From positions 341,651 to 405,650 of the forward strand of contig NZ_JBBAYI010000004.1 of the NCBI RefSeq assembly GCF_037153985.1: 64,000 bases of DNA, read 5' to 3'. The notes under the pieces were generated by a model, which saw only the letters and a program-made list of their open reading frames with translations, did no database searches and was not told the DNA's origin. Made by a program: the position numbers and the translations under genes. The stretch's first letter is position 1. Each line of letters begins with the position of its first letter. The stretch is from Emticicia sp037153985. Its GTDB lineage: Bacteria; Bacteroidota; Bacteroidia; Cytophagales; Spirosomataceae. Of the stretch, positions 51,141-60,394 are shown one piece after another.

Positions 51141-52256
51141 ATGCAGAAAATTCTTTTTATTGACCGCGACGGTACTATTATTGATGAGCCTAAAACAGAT
51201 TTTCAAATAGATTCTCTTGAAAAATTATTCTTTCTTCCTAAAACCCTTTCTAACCTTCGGAAAATTGCTGAAGAAACAGATTACAAACTCGTAATGGTAA
51301 CGAATCAGGACGGTTTAGGAACAGAATCTTTTCCGGAAGATACTTTCTGGCCAGCACATAATAAAATGCTTCAGGCACTTGAAAACGAAAATGTTCGTTT
51401 TGAGGCCATTCATATAGACCGTAGTTTTCCGCATGAAAACCTGCCTACGCGCAAACCTGCCACAGGTTTGCTGACCGAATATATCAATGGAGATTACGAT
51501 TTAACTAATTCTTATGTAATTGGCGACAGAATAACTGATATTCAACTGGCGGTAAACTTGGGGGCTAAGGCCATATTTATAGGCGAAACACCCGCACTTA
51601 CCCCTGAACAGGAAAATGCTACGGCATTGGTAACAACAGATTGGGACAGTATTTATGAGTTTCTGAAATTGCCGCCGAGAATTGCTACTATTGAACGTAA
51701 TACCAAAGAAACCCAGATAAAAATTGAACTCAATCTGGATGGAAAAGGGAAGTCAGATATTCATACAGGAATCGGGTTTTATGACCACATGCTCGACCAA
51801 CTGGCCAAGCATTCAGGGGCTGACCTGAGTATTCATGTAGCCGGAGATTTACATATTGATGAACACCATACCATCGAAGATACCGCGCTGGCTTTAGGAG
51901 AAGCCTATCTGAAAGCACTGGGCGATAAAAAAGGTATTTCGCGTTACGGGTTCCTGTTACCTATGGACGACGCACTGGCGCAGGTAGCCATCGATTTCTC
52001 GGGTCGCCCGTGGCTGGTATGGGATGCCGAGTTTAAGCGTGAGAAAGTGGGAGAGATGCCCACAGAAATGTTTTACCATTTCTTTAAATCATTTTCGGAT
52101 ACTTCTAAATGTAACCTCAATATAAAGTGCGAAGGCCAAAACGAACACCATAAAATTGAGGCTATTTTTAAGGCGTTTGCCAAGTCAATAAAAATGGCAG
52201 TTAAACGTGACCTCAAAGAACTCGACAGCCTTCCAAGTACAAAAGGAGTCTTATAA
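51141..52256 (+). CDS. hisB: Bifunctional histidinol-phosphatase / imidazoleglycerol-phosphate dehydratase
   Basis: HisB catalyses two steps of histidine synthesis. The 371-residue protein has an N-terminal HAD phosphatase (FIDRDGTII, DxDxT motif; VIGDRITDIQLA) and a C-terminal IGPD domain from about residue 178 (GKGKSDIHTGIGFYDHMLDQLAKHSG, HIDEHHTIEDTALALGEA, and a second HH motif NEHHKIEAIFKAFA). Notable: the zinc-loop of the HAD domain, usually CxH...CxC, has lost its cysteines here (IHIDRSFPHENLPTRKPA). No other his gene adjoins it in this window. A terminator follows. Confidence 0.92.
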   Translation: MQKILFIDRDGTIIDEPKTDFQIDSLEKLFFLPKTLSNLRKIAEETDYKLVMVTNQDGLGTESFPEDTFWPAHNKMLQALENENVRFEAIHIDRSFPHENLPTRKPATGLLTEYINGDYDLTNSYVIGDRITDIQLAVNLGAKAIFIGETPALTPEQENATALVTTDWDSIYEFLKLPPRIATIERNTKETQIKIELNLDGKGKSDIHTGIGFYDHMLDQLAKHSGADLSIHVAGDLHIDEHHTIEDTALALGEAYLKALGDKKGISRYGFLLPMDDALAQVAIDFSGRPWLVWDAEFKREKVGEMPTEMFYHFFKSFSDTSKCNLNIKCEGQNEHHKIEAIFKAFAKSIKMAVKRDLKELDSLPSTKGVL

Positions 52257-52261
52257 TTTGT

Positions 52262-52304
52262 TGCTATCAGGCTTTGGTTTTACTTATGCCAAAGCCTGAT
52301 AGCA
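52262..52304. terminator. Terminator between convergent hisB and ruvC
   Basis: tgctatcaggctttgg (52262-52277) pairs perfectly with ccaaagcctgatagca (52289-52304), a 16-bp stem; serves both strands although T runs are short. Confidence 0.75.
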
Positions 52305-52305
52305 G

Positions 52306-52866
52306 TTATTTTAACCTGTCAGGATTTTCACTTACAAAGGCCGACCACCCTTTCTTCTTCGAGCCATTGCCGGTCAAGGCTTTTGTTTTACCGTGCATAT
52401 AATGGCAAACCGCTACCCCGACGGCATCGGTAGCATCATAAAACTCGGTATCAAGTTTCATTTTTAATGTGTGTTCAAGCATATAAGCTACTTGTTCTTT
52501 ACTGGCGTTTCCGTTTCCTGTAACCGACTGCTTTACTTTTTTGGGCAGATACTCTATAATAGGCACATCCCGATTTAAAGCTGCTGCAATGGCTACTCCC
52601 TGCGCTCTACCCAATTTCAGCATCGACTGCACGTTAACCCCATAAAAAGGTGCTTCAATAGCCATTTCATCGGGCAAAAACTCTTCAATCAGTTGTGTCA
52701 TTCTTTCGTAAATCTTCTTTAACTTCAGTTCGTGTGTTGTATATTTGTCAAGTTTTAAAACACCATATTGAATTAAAGTAATAGCATTTCCCTGTACAGC
52801 AATAATGCCGTACCCCATAATTCTCGTACCCGGGTCAATCCCTAAAATGATTTTCTCTTTATTCAT
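52306..52866 (-). CDS. ruvC: Crossover junction endodeoxyribonuclease RuvC
   Basis: RuvC resolves Holliday junctions in recombination. The 186-residue protein (start at 52866; an ATG at 52875 adds three residues and would overlap the divergent gene) has the Asp in GIDPGTRIMGYG, Glu in AIEAPFYG, and the Asp pair in FYDATDAVGVAVCH. It also has the LKLGRAQGV and LPKKVKQSVTGNGNASKEQV motifs. The C-terminus has a short basic tail. ruvAB were not seen in the window. Confidence 0.92.
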   Translation of the reverse strand: MNKEKIILGIDPGTRIMGYGIIAVQGNAITLIQYGVLKLDKYTTHELKLKKIYERMTQLIEEFLPDEMAIEAPFYGVNVQSMLKLGRAQGVAIAAALNRDVPIIEYLPKKVKQSVTGNGNASKEQVAYMLEHTLKMKLDTEFYDATDAVGVAVCHYMHGKTKALTGNGSKKKGWSAFVSENPDRLK

Positions 52867-52869
52867 AAT

Positions 52870-53871
52870 ATGCAAATTAACTCAAAAATCTTTGACTTTA
52901 TACCTAATACATGGTTATGGATTCTAAAAAATATCCTGTTTGTGGGTGTATTGTTTTCGGTGTATCTTTTGCTGAATGAAAAAGGCGAAAATCTGGCAAG
53001 CGCACTAGCTTATATTAAACACCTGCCTTTTCATATAAACGTGCCAATCGTGTTGTTATTAATGCCCGCCAACTGGGCGTTTGAAGCATGGAAATGGCAA
53101 CGCCTTGCCGCAAGAGTTGAACCAATCACTTTTGGCGAAGCCTATCAGGGTGTACTGGCGGGTTTAGCTCTGGCTACTTTCACCCCTCTAATGATAGGTG
53201 ACTACGCCGGAAAAATACTCATGTTGAAAACAAAGCAGCGCACGGCAGGCATAGGAGCCATCTTTTTAGGCAACAGTATGCAGCTTTATGTATCTCTTTT
53301 GTTTGGCACTATGGGTTATATATATTTTATAGGTATAGCGCAGCCCATTCCATTAGTATTACATATTATAATAGCAGCATTGCTGGCTGGTCTTTTAATA
53401 ACCGGAGTATTGTTGGCTTTTAAACTTCAGGCTATTAGTTTTTTTAATACCAGTTATTCGTTCATACAATTCATAAAACAATATCTGATTATAATAAAAG
53501 AATATTCCCTGCCCGAAATCAGAGATGTATTTCTGATAGCCACAGGCAGATACCTTATATTCAGTATTCAATTTCTGCTTGTTTTGCAATGGTTTCAGAT
53601 AAACCTGCCATTGGTAGTGCTATTGGCAGGGATAAGTATCATTTTCCTGACAAAGACGGTAGGTGCGGCGTTCAATTTTTTAGGCGATTTAAGCCTTCGG
53701 GCTATCACCTCGGTTTATTACTTCGGTTATTTTGGCATACAACTTTCAGTTATTACAATAGCTACTTTTGTAATCTGGTTTCTGAATGTACTCGTTCCTA
53801 TATTAATCGGAAGCCTGTTTATTTTAACTTTGAGGTTTTCTGCCAGAAAAGCCGAGGTTTCGGCCAAATAA
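52870..53871 (+). CDS. Lysylphosphatidylglycerol-synthase-TM (UPF0104) family membrane protein
   Basis: The 333-residue protein has about eight helices with the UPF0104 pattern: a Trp-rich start (WKWQRLAARVEPITFGEAYQGVLAGLALATFTP), then LIGDYAGKILML and later FLTKTVGAAFNFLGDLSLRAITSVYYFGY. It matches the transmembrane flippase module of MprF without its synthase part; the family is thought to move lipids. It starts only a few bases from ruvC on the other strand. The GT2 gene follows 27 bp downstream, suggesting a shared envelope-glycan or lipid job. Confidence 0.85.
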   Translation: MQINSKIFDFIPNTWLWILKNILFVGVLFSVYLLLNEKGENLASALAYIKHLPFHINVPIVLLLMPANWAFEAWKWQRLAARVEPITFGEAYQGVLAGLALATFTPLMIGDYAGKILMLKTKQRTAGIGAIFLGNSMQLYVSLLFGTMGYIYFIGIAQPIPLVLHIIIAALLAGLLITGVLLAFKLQAISFFNTSYSFIQFIKQYLIIIKEYSLPEIRDVFLIATGRYLIFSIQFLLVLQWFQINLPLVVLLAGISIIFLTKTVGAAFNFLGDLSLRAITSVYYFGYFGIQLSVITIATFVIWFLNVLVPILIGSLFILTLRFSARKAEVSAK

Positions 53872-53898
53872 GTAAACCTTATAAATAGAAAGATATAA

Positions 53899-55050
53899 GT
53901 GCTTGTTATTACTCTCATATTGATTGTTGGATTTTACTGCGTGATGAATATCGCGCTGATAAGCATCTGGTTAAGTAATAAACCTTACCGTTTACAAGCC
54001 AATCAGGATAACTTACTCAGAATTTCAGTTATTATTCCTGTACGGAATGAAGCCAGCAACATCATCAGTCTGTTGAAGGATTTGGAAAAACAGCAATATC
54101 CGAAGGATAAATTTGAAGTGATAGTGGCCGACGATGACTCAACCGATAATACCATTACCCTGCTTCAACAATTTCAGAAACTTACCTCTTTGCAATTATT
54201 GATAAATAGCCTGCCGCCTAAAGAAAACAATACATCACCCAAAAAACGGGCCATTCAGTCATCAATCCAATTAGCGAACGGAGAGTTAATAGTAACTACC
54301 GACGGCGATTGCCGAGTGAATGAACGCTGGCTAATGACCATAGCTGACTTTCAGGCTACCACAGGTGCTTTTCTGATTAGCTCACCTGTAACATTTACCA
54401 ATGAAACCCCCACTTGGATACAACGCCTCTGGATAAACATCCAGACCATTGAATTCAGTAGCCTGATAGGCACAGGAGCCTGTGCCATGCTTGCCAAGAA
54501 ACCCAATATGTGTAACGGGGCTAATCTGGCCTACCTGAAAACAGTATTTGAAGAGGTAGGAGGGTTTGCTGGTAATGAAAACCTTGCCTCCGGCGATGAC
54601 GAATTCCTGATGCACAAGATTGCAGGCCTATATCCTGATAAAATTCGGTTTCTGAAAAATTGCTCAGCAATTGTTGAAACCCAAGCCCACACTTCAATAA
54701 AATCGTTTTATTATCAGCGCAAACGCTGGGCCAGTAAATGGAAACATTATAGTAGTTACACTACCACGGCATTGGCCGTGTTTATTTTCTTGGCCAATTT
54801 TGCCGTAATTCTGGCACCATTGCTGTATTTTTTTTATGAAATGAATAAAGTACAGCTATGTTTGATTCTGCTCCTGAAACTTTCGGCCGAATTACTTTTT
54901 TTAAGCCTTGTTCTTAGCTTTTTGAATAAAAAAAGGTTAATTTGGCTCATTCCTTTGGTTCAACTCATCTATCCTTGTTACGTTACATTTTTTGGCTTCA
55001 TAGCTCAGGGCAAAAATGAGTATATCTGGAAAGGACGAAAACTTCAATAA
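53899..55050 (+). CDS. Family 2 glycosyltransferase, membrane-bound
   Basis: The 383-residue protein starts at a GTG (an ATG at 53944 is an alternative) and has an N-terminal helix, the GT2 catalytic domain (ISVIIPVRNEASNIISLL, VIVADDDSTDNTITLL, the DGD motif in VTTDGDCRVNERW, ASGDDEFLMHK, then the QRKRWASKW motif), and two or three C-terminal helices. Such processive-type GT2 enzymes add hexoses to lipid or polysaccharide acceptors. It forms a tight unit with the UPF0104 gene and the dipeptidase gene (both 27-bp gaps), hinting at a cell-surface or wall function. Confidence 0.88.
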   Translation: MLVITLILIVGFYCVMNIALISIWLSNKPYRLQANQDNLLRISVIIPVRNEASNIISLLKDLEKQQYPKDKFEVIVADDDSTDNTITLLQQFQKLTSLQLLINSLPPKENNTSPKKRAIQSSIQLANGELIVTTDGDCRVNERWLMTIADFQATTGAFLISSPVTFTNETPTWIQRLWINIQTIEFSSLIGTGACAMLAKKPNMCNGANLAYLKTVFEEVGGFAGNENLASGDDEFLMHKIAGLYPDKIRFLKNCSAIVETQAHTSIKSFYYQRKRWASKWKHYSSYTTTALAVFIFLANFAVILAPLLYFFYEMNKVQLCLILLLKLSAELLFLSLVLSFLNKKRLIWLIPLVQLIYPCYVTFFGFIAQGKNEYIWKGRKLQ

Positions 55051-55077
55051 ACTACCAGCATCACCAGACTGTATCTC

Positions 55078-56304
55078 ATGAAACAATTATTCCTACTCCT
55101 CTGCTTACCTGTATTAGTTTTGGCTCAAAGCAAAAAAGAGCAACGTTTATTAAAAAAAGCCGATAAAATTCATGCCCGCGCCTACACAGTAGATACACAC
55201 GCCGATGTGCCAATTAATATGCTCGAAATGGAGAGTTTCGATGTGGGCGTTAAACATAATTATAATGAAGACGGTACGCAGATTGATTTCCCGCGTATGA
55301 AAGAAGGCGGAATGGATGCCATGTTTTTTGCCGTATACATGGCGCAAGGAAAAAGAACTCCTGAGGGAGATGCCGAAGCCAAACAAAAAGCACTAAAGAT
55401 ATTTCAGGCCATACACGATGCCGTAAAAAAATATCCTGAAACCGCCGAACTGGTTACAACTGCCAAAGAAGGATTTGTCGCCCATAAAAAAGGTAAGCTA
55501 GGTGTATTTATAGGAATGGAAAACGGCTGGCCGGTAGGTCATGATTTATCGAACCTTAAATTATATTATGACTTGGGCTTGCGTTACATTACGCTGGCAC
55601 ATTCATTTAATAATGATTTGAGCGACTCATCGGGCGACCCACAGGGTAGCGAACACGGAGGCGTAAGCAAACTAGGCGAGCAATGTATTGCCGAAATGAA
55701 CAGGCTCGGTATTGTAGTTGATGTATCGCATATTTCAGACTCGGCTTTTTATGATGTAATGCGCCTGAGTAAAGCTCCGGTTTTTGCGTCGCATTCATCG
55801 TGTCGGGCTTTAAGTGATGTAAAACGTAATATGACCGACGACATGATAAAACTCATGGCTTCAAAAGGCGGGGTTATTCAGATTAACTTTGTTGCCGACT
55901 TCCTCAAAAAACCTTCCGAAGAAGTAGCAATTTCGATCAAAACACTTCGGATGCAAGCCATGAAAGCAGACGCAACACCTGAGGATAAAAAGAAAATCAA
56001 TGCAGAACTACGCCAGTTAAAATATAAATTTCCAGGGGAGGCCCCTTCTGTCAAAACCGTTGTTGACCACATAGACCACGTAGTTAAAATAGCCGGCATT
56101 GACCACGTAGGCATAGGTATGGACATGGACGGCGGAAGCGATGTGGTTGGCTGTGAAGATGTAAGTAAAATTAAGAACGTTACCATAGAGTTACTACGAC
56201 GCGGATATTCGGAAAAGGATATACGTAAAATCTGGGGCGAAAACACCATGCGCGTACTGGCCGCCGCCGAAAAAGTGGCAAAAGAACTGAATACCAAGCC
56301 ATAA
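55078..56304 (+). CDS. Membrane-type dipeptidase (M19)
   Basis: The 408-residue enzyme has a signal peptide (MKQLFLLLCLPVLVLAQ) and the zinc-binding M19 motifs: the first HxD in TVDTHADVPINML, Glu in FIGMENGWPVG, the His pair in VDVSHISDSAFYDV and APVFASHSSCRAL, and Asp in DHVGIGMDMDGG. These dipeptidases cut D- or L-dipeptides in the envelope, including from peptidoglycan. It closes the three-gene run with the UPF0104 and GT2 genes; no terminator was clear, and the long AT-rich gap before susC follows. Confidence 0.9.
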   Translation: MKQLFLLLCLPVLVLAQSKKEQRLLKKADKIHARAYTVDTHADVPINMLEMESFDVGVKHNYNEDGTQIDFPRMKEGGMDAMFFAVYMAQGKRTPEGDAEAKQKALKIFQAIHDAVKKYPETAELVTTAKEGFVAHKKGKLGVFIGMENGWPVGHDLSNLKLYYDLGLRYITLAHSFNNDLSDSSGDPQGSEHGGVSKLGEQCIAEMNRLGIVVDVSHISDSAFYDVMRLSKAPVFASHSSCRALSDVKRNMTDDMIKLMASKGGVIQINFVADFLKKPSEEVAISIKTLRMQAMKADATPEDKKKINAELRQLKYKFPGEAPSVKTVVDHIDHVVKIAGIDHVGIGMDMDGGSDVVGCEDVSKIKNVTIELLRRGYSEKDIRKIWGENTMRVLAAAEKVAKELNTKP

Positions 56305-56536
56305 GCATTTCAGCAAACACAAGACAGAACCTATATGAATTGTACAATTTTAGCCTAAAGTAGTACAATATTATATTTTTTTGTGCAAAAAAAAGCCCAC
56401 ACTTGGCTTTTACGAAGTAAAACCTTTATATTTGCAAAGTATAATATTATTGATATTAAATATAATAAAACAAACGCCTGTTGGGTTAATATATAAAAAA
56501 ACGTAGAAAAATTTGGAAGCATTACCCAAACTGTTT

Positions 56537-56563
56537 AATATTGTATCTGATTGATACAATATT
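56537..56563. repeat. 11-bp perfect inverted repeat upstream of susC
   Basis: aatattgtatc (56537-56547) is the exact reverse complement of 56553-56563, loop tgatt. It lies 430 bp before the promoter candidate of susC and may be a regulatory site or a terminator for the dipeptidase unit, though no T run follows. Confidence 0.55.
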
Positions 56564-56966
56564 ACAAACTAACCCGAAAAACAGTTGTTGTCACAATCAA
56601 ACTATAAGTTAACCGCTGGTTCATGGCTATTAAAAAGCTTTACATTACTCAAGTCACTTCATCATAAAAATAACTAGATTCATTCTGAAAGAATCCGCAC
56701 AAAAAAGTAAATTATTAATTTTTACCCCTTTGGGATTAGCATATTTTAAAGAAAAATTGTAGCGTAACAATGAAGGTTATTTCAAATCTGAAAATACAAC
56801 ATAACACCAGTATATTTTACTTCACATGGCTTCAGTTAGTTTTTTTTATTAAAGACAATTTCCATTTCAAAAAATAAGAAAGTAGTATTTGTATAAAATT
56901 ATTTTGGATATAAAGCCATAATAGTGTCACTATGAATAGTGAAAATTATAAAAAAAGACAGAAAAA

Positions 56967-57000
56967 TTTGCAACAATCTGAGTTATATCATTTATAATTG
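56967..57000 (+). promoter_or_regulatory. Promoter candidate for the susC-susD operon
   Basis: TTTG (56967-56970), a 22-nt spacer, TATAATTG (56993-57000, one mismatch to TAnnTTTG). A leader of about 100 nt would precede the susC ATG. Confidence 0.45.
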
Positions 57001-57106
57001 TATTCGATACACTTATCAGGAAAAAACAAGAAAATCTTGATATTGTGTAAAAATAAAAACTTTAATTACAATTTATTTTTTACTTTTTTTTAACAAAAAC
57101 AAAACT

Positions 57107-60100
57107 ATGAAACAAAACTACTTTGTGCCCATACGGGGTGCTCTGATTTGTGGACTACTTTGGATTATGTCTATAGTAGCGTTTGCACAAAAATCTGTTA
57201 GTGGTAAAGTAAGTGATTCAAAAGGAGAAGGTATTCCTGGTGCCAGTGTCTCTGTAAAAGGAACAACTGCCGGAACAATCTCAGATGCAGAAGGAAATTT
57301 CAAAATCAATGTTCCTAATTCAGGAGGTAGATTGGTAGTTAGCTCAATTGGTTATAAAACAGTTGAGTTGGCCTTATCAGGTCAGAGCGTAATCAATGTT
57401 ACACTTGAAGACGATGCTTCTTCTCTTGATGAAGTTGTTGTAACTGGTTATACCATCGACAGCAGACGTGAAACTACGGGTTCTGTTTCTACCGTAAAAA
57501 CAAAAGATTTATCAGCTGTACCATCAGGTAACGTTGAGCAACAGTTACAAGGTAAAGTAGCTGGGGTTACAGTTATCACCAACGGTCAGCCAGGTACTGC
57601 CAGCCAGGTTCGTGTGCGTGGTTTTGGTGCATTCGGTGGTAACGAGCCTCTATACGTTGTTGACGGGGTTCCAATGGGAAATACTGAATTCCTTAACCCT
57701 GATGACATCGAAACAACAACCGTACTAAAAGATGCTGCTTCAGCTTCAATCTATGGTGCGCGTGCTGCCAACGGTGTAATCATCTATACTACCAAAAAAG
57801 GTAAAAAAGGTGCTAAAAAATTAAGCATTACTTATGATGGTCTTTATGGTGCAACATTACCTGGCCCTGGTCAGAAAATGATGAATCCACAAGATTTCGC
57901 TGACTGGACTTGGAACGCTAAAAGAAACTCAGGCGAGCCATTAACACACCCTCAGTTCGGTACAGGTGCAACTCCTGTTATCCCTGACTATATCAACGTA
58001 GGTGGCCGTTCAGGTGTAATTGGTACTGTTGATTTAGCAGCTGAAAAACTAAAATACAATGTTAACCCAGCGGCTGGTCCTATCTATCAGGTTGTAAAAG
58101 CTAACAAAGCAGGTACTGACTGGTACAAAGAAATTACTCGCGTAGCTCCTATGCACCGTCATACTTTAGGTTTCTCAGGTGGTGGTGACAGAAGCCGTTT
58201 CTATTTTGGCTTAGCTGCACAACAACAAGGCGGGGTTATGATTTATAACCAATTCAACCGTTATAGCTTACGCGCTAACTCAGAATTCGACGTATTTAAA
58301 AATGTACGTATCGGTGAAAACTTCCAGTTAACTTATCGTGAAGTATTAGGCCAACAAGGTGACGAAGGTGGTAAAGGGGTAGCTGACGACGAAAACGAAT
58401 TCCTTGCAGCTTTCCGTATGCCTTCAATCATTCCGGTTTATGATGAGTTCGGCGGATACGCTGGTACTGCTGCTAAAGGTTTCAACAACCCACGTAACCC
58501 AGTTGCTGCTCGTGACGGTATCAAAAACAACCGTGGATTTAATATGATTGGTTCTGGTAACGTTTATGTTGAGTACGACCCAATTCCAGGTTTAACACTA
58601 CGTAGTAATATCGGTACTACATTCAGTAACCAATATTACTGGAACTATAGCCGTCTACAATACGAAAACTCTGAAAATAACTCAGCATTTGGTTATGGTG
58701 AAGGTGCAAGATTCGGCTTTGGCTGGACATTCACTAACACAGCTAACTATAAAAAGAAATTTGGTAAACATGGTATCGACCTGTTAGCTGGTCAGGAAGC
58801 ATTGAATACAGGTAAAGGCCGTAACATAGATGCAACTGGTCAGAACCCATTCTCTACTGACCTTGATTACATCACCATGACAACAGTAGGTTCAAGAATT
58901 GTAAATAGTGGTTATGACAAAGGCGTGAATTTCTATTCATTATTTGCTCGTGCTAACTATTCATTCAACGATAAATACTTGTTATCTGCAACGATTCGTC
59001 GTGACGGTTCTTCTCGTTTCGGTATCAACAATCGTTACGGGGTGTTCCCAGCGTTCTCAGCAGCGTGGAGAATCTCGTCTGAGAGCTTCATGAAAGCTCT
59101 ACCTTGGATCAACGACTTGAAAATCCGTGGTGGTTACGGTTTAATGGGTAACTCTAACAACGTTAACCCTAACAACCAATTCAGCTTGTATGGTACAAAC
59201 ATCGGTGAGTCAGTATATGATATCAACGGTACTAACTCAAGCGTAGCTGAAGGTTACTACCGTACACGTATCGGTAACCCAGATGCTAAATGGGAAACTT
59301 CAATCACTAAAAACTTAGGTTTTGATGGTTCATTCTTCAATGGTAAATTAGACGTTATCTTTGAATTGTGGCAAAAAGATACTAAAGACTTGTTAACTCA
59401 GTTACCAATTACACAAACTGCAGGTTACAGAGCTACTGCGCCTCTAGTTAACATCGGTAAAATGGTAAACAAAGGTATCGACTTCCAAGTAATCAACCGT
59501 GGTAAAATCCATAAAGAAGTTGGTTATGAAATCAACTTAACTGGTAGCTTCCTTGATAACAAAATCGTTTCAATTGCTCCGGGTCTTACTTACCTGACTA
59601 ACATCAACCCAGGTTACCGTAACATCAACCCAATCAGAAACCAATTGGGCTACTCACTATCATCTTTCTATGGTTACAAAGTAGTAGGTCTTTTCAGAGA
59701 CAAAGCTGAAGTTGACGCTGCTCCTGCACAAGATGGTAAAGCTCCTGGCCGTTTCCGTTATGCTGATATCAACGGTGATAACAAAATTGATGATGCTGAC
59801 CGTACTTACTTAGGTAGCCCGGTTCCTAAATTTACTGGTGGTTTGAACCTTACCTTTACATATAAGAACTTTGACTTGTCAACTTACTTATATACCTCAA
59901 TCGGTAACAAAATCTTCAACGTATCTAAACTATTCACTGATTTCTACCCAACATTTAGTGGTGCAGCTATCAGCGAACGCGTAAAAGATTCTTGGACTCC
60001 AACAAACCTAGGTGCTACTATACCTATCTTTGAAAGTTACTCTGGATTTAGCTCAAACACTCAATCTAACTCATTCTATATTGAAGATGGTAGCTACCTA

Positions 60101-60328
60101 AGAATGCAAAACATCGCAATCGGTTACACACTTCCAGGAAACCTTGTTTCAAAATGGAAAATGGAAAGATTGAGAATCTATGCAGCAGCTAACAACTTAT
60201 TTACTATTACTAAATACCAAGGCTTAGACCCAGGTGTAGGTGGTAACGCGGATACTCAATTCGGTATTGACCTAGGTAATGCGCCTATTACACCAGGCTG
60301 GAACGTTGGTTTGAATATTGGTTTCTAA
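57107..60328 (+). CDS. SusC/RagA family TonB-linked outer membrane protein
   Basis: The 1073-residue receptor has a signal peptide ending in IVAFAQ, a CarboxypepD-regulatory-like domain (VSGKVSDSKGEGIPGASVSVKG), a TonB-box-like stretch (LDEVVVTGYT), the plug (LQGKVAGVTVITNGQPGTAS, VRVRGFGAFGGNEPLYVVDG, VLKDAASASIYGARAANGVI) and a 22-strand barrel ending in a terminal Phe (GLNIGF). It should import a glycan or similar polymer with its SusD partner. Codon use is strongly biased to GGT, GCT, AAC and CGT, unlike neighbours, which is the mark of a very highly expressed gene. No sugar-specific enzyme lies beside it, so the substrate is not decidable. Confidence 0.96.
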   Translation: MKQNYFVPIRGALICGLLWIMSIVAFAQKSVSGKVSDSKGEGIPGASVSVKGTTAGTISDAEGNFKINVPNSGGRLVVSSIGYKTVELALSGQSVINVTLEDDASSLDEVVVTGYTIDSRRETTGSVSTVKTKDLSAVPSGNVEQQLQGKVAGVTVITNGQPGTASQVRVRGFGAFGGNEPLYVVDGVPMGNTEFLNPDDIETTTVLKDAASASIYGARAANGVIIYTTKKGKKGAKKLSITYDGLYGATLPGPGQKMMNPQDFADWTWNAKRNSGEPLTHPQFGTGATPVIPDYINVGGRSGVIGTVDLAAEKLKYNVNPAAGPIYQVVKANKAGTDWYKEITRVAPMHRHTLGFSGGGDRSRFYFGLAAQQQGGVMIYNQFNRYSLRANSEFDVFKNVRIGENFQLTYREVLGQQGDEGGKGVADDENEFLAAFRMPSIIPVYDEFGGYAGTAAKGFNNPRNPVAARDGIKNNRGFNMIGSGNVYVEYDPIPGLTLRSNIGTTFSNQYYWNYSRLQYENSENNSAFGYGEGARFGFGWTFTNTANYKKKFGKHGIDLLAGQEALNTGKGRNIDATGQNPFSTDLDYITMTTVGSRIVNSGYDKGVNFYSLFARANYSFNDKYLLSATIRRDGSSRFGINNRYGVFPAFSAAWRISSESFMKALPWINDLKIRGGYGLMGNSNNVNPNNQFSLYGTNIGESVYDINGTNSSVAEGYYRTRIGNPDAKWETSITKNLGFDGSFFNGKLDVIFELWQKDTKDLLTQLPITQTAGYRATAPLVNIGKMVNKGIDFQVINRGKIHKEVGYEINLTGSFLDNKIVSIAPGLTYLTNINPGYRNINPIRNQLGYSLSSFYGYKVVGLFRDKAEVDAAPAQDGKAPGRFRYADINGDNKIDDADRTYLGSPVPKFTGGLNLTFTYKNFDLSTYLYTSIGNKIFNVSKLFTDFYPTFSGAAISERVKDSWTPTNLGATIPIFESYSGFSSNTQSNSFYIEDGSYLRMQNIAIGYTLPGNLVSKWKMERLRIYAAANNLFTITKYQGLDPGVGGNADTQFGIDLGNAPITPGWNVGLNIGF

Positions 60329-60394
60329 TGTCAAACAATTAAGTTGCTAATCATTCAATTTACATTCTAAAAAAAATATTTTATTAAAAATATC

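Larger units (their letters stand above)
56305..57106. other. 802-bp AT-rich leader region upstream of susC
   Basis: No gene is visible. The region holds an 11-bp perfect palindrome at 56537-56563, a TTTG-N22-TATAATTG promoter candidate at 56967-57000, and several A/T runs. A 100-nt or longer leader before susC would be normal for this family. Whether regulators of SusC operons (sigma/anti-sigma or HTCS) act here is unknown; none is encoded next to it in this window. Confidence 0.6.
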
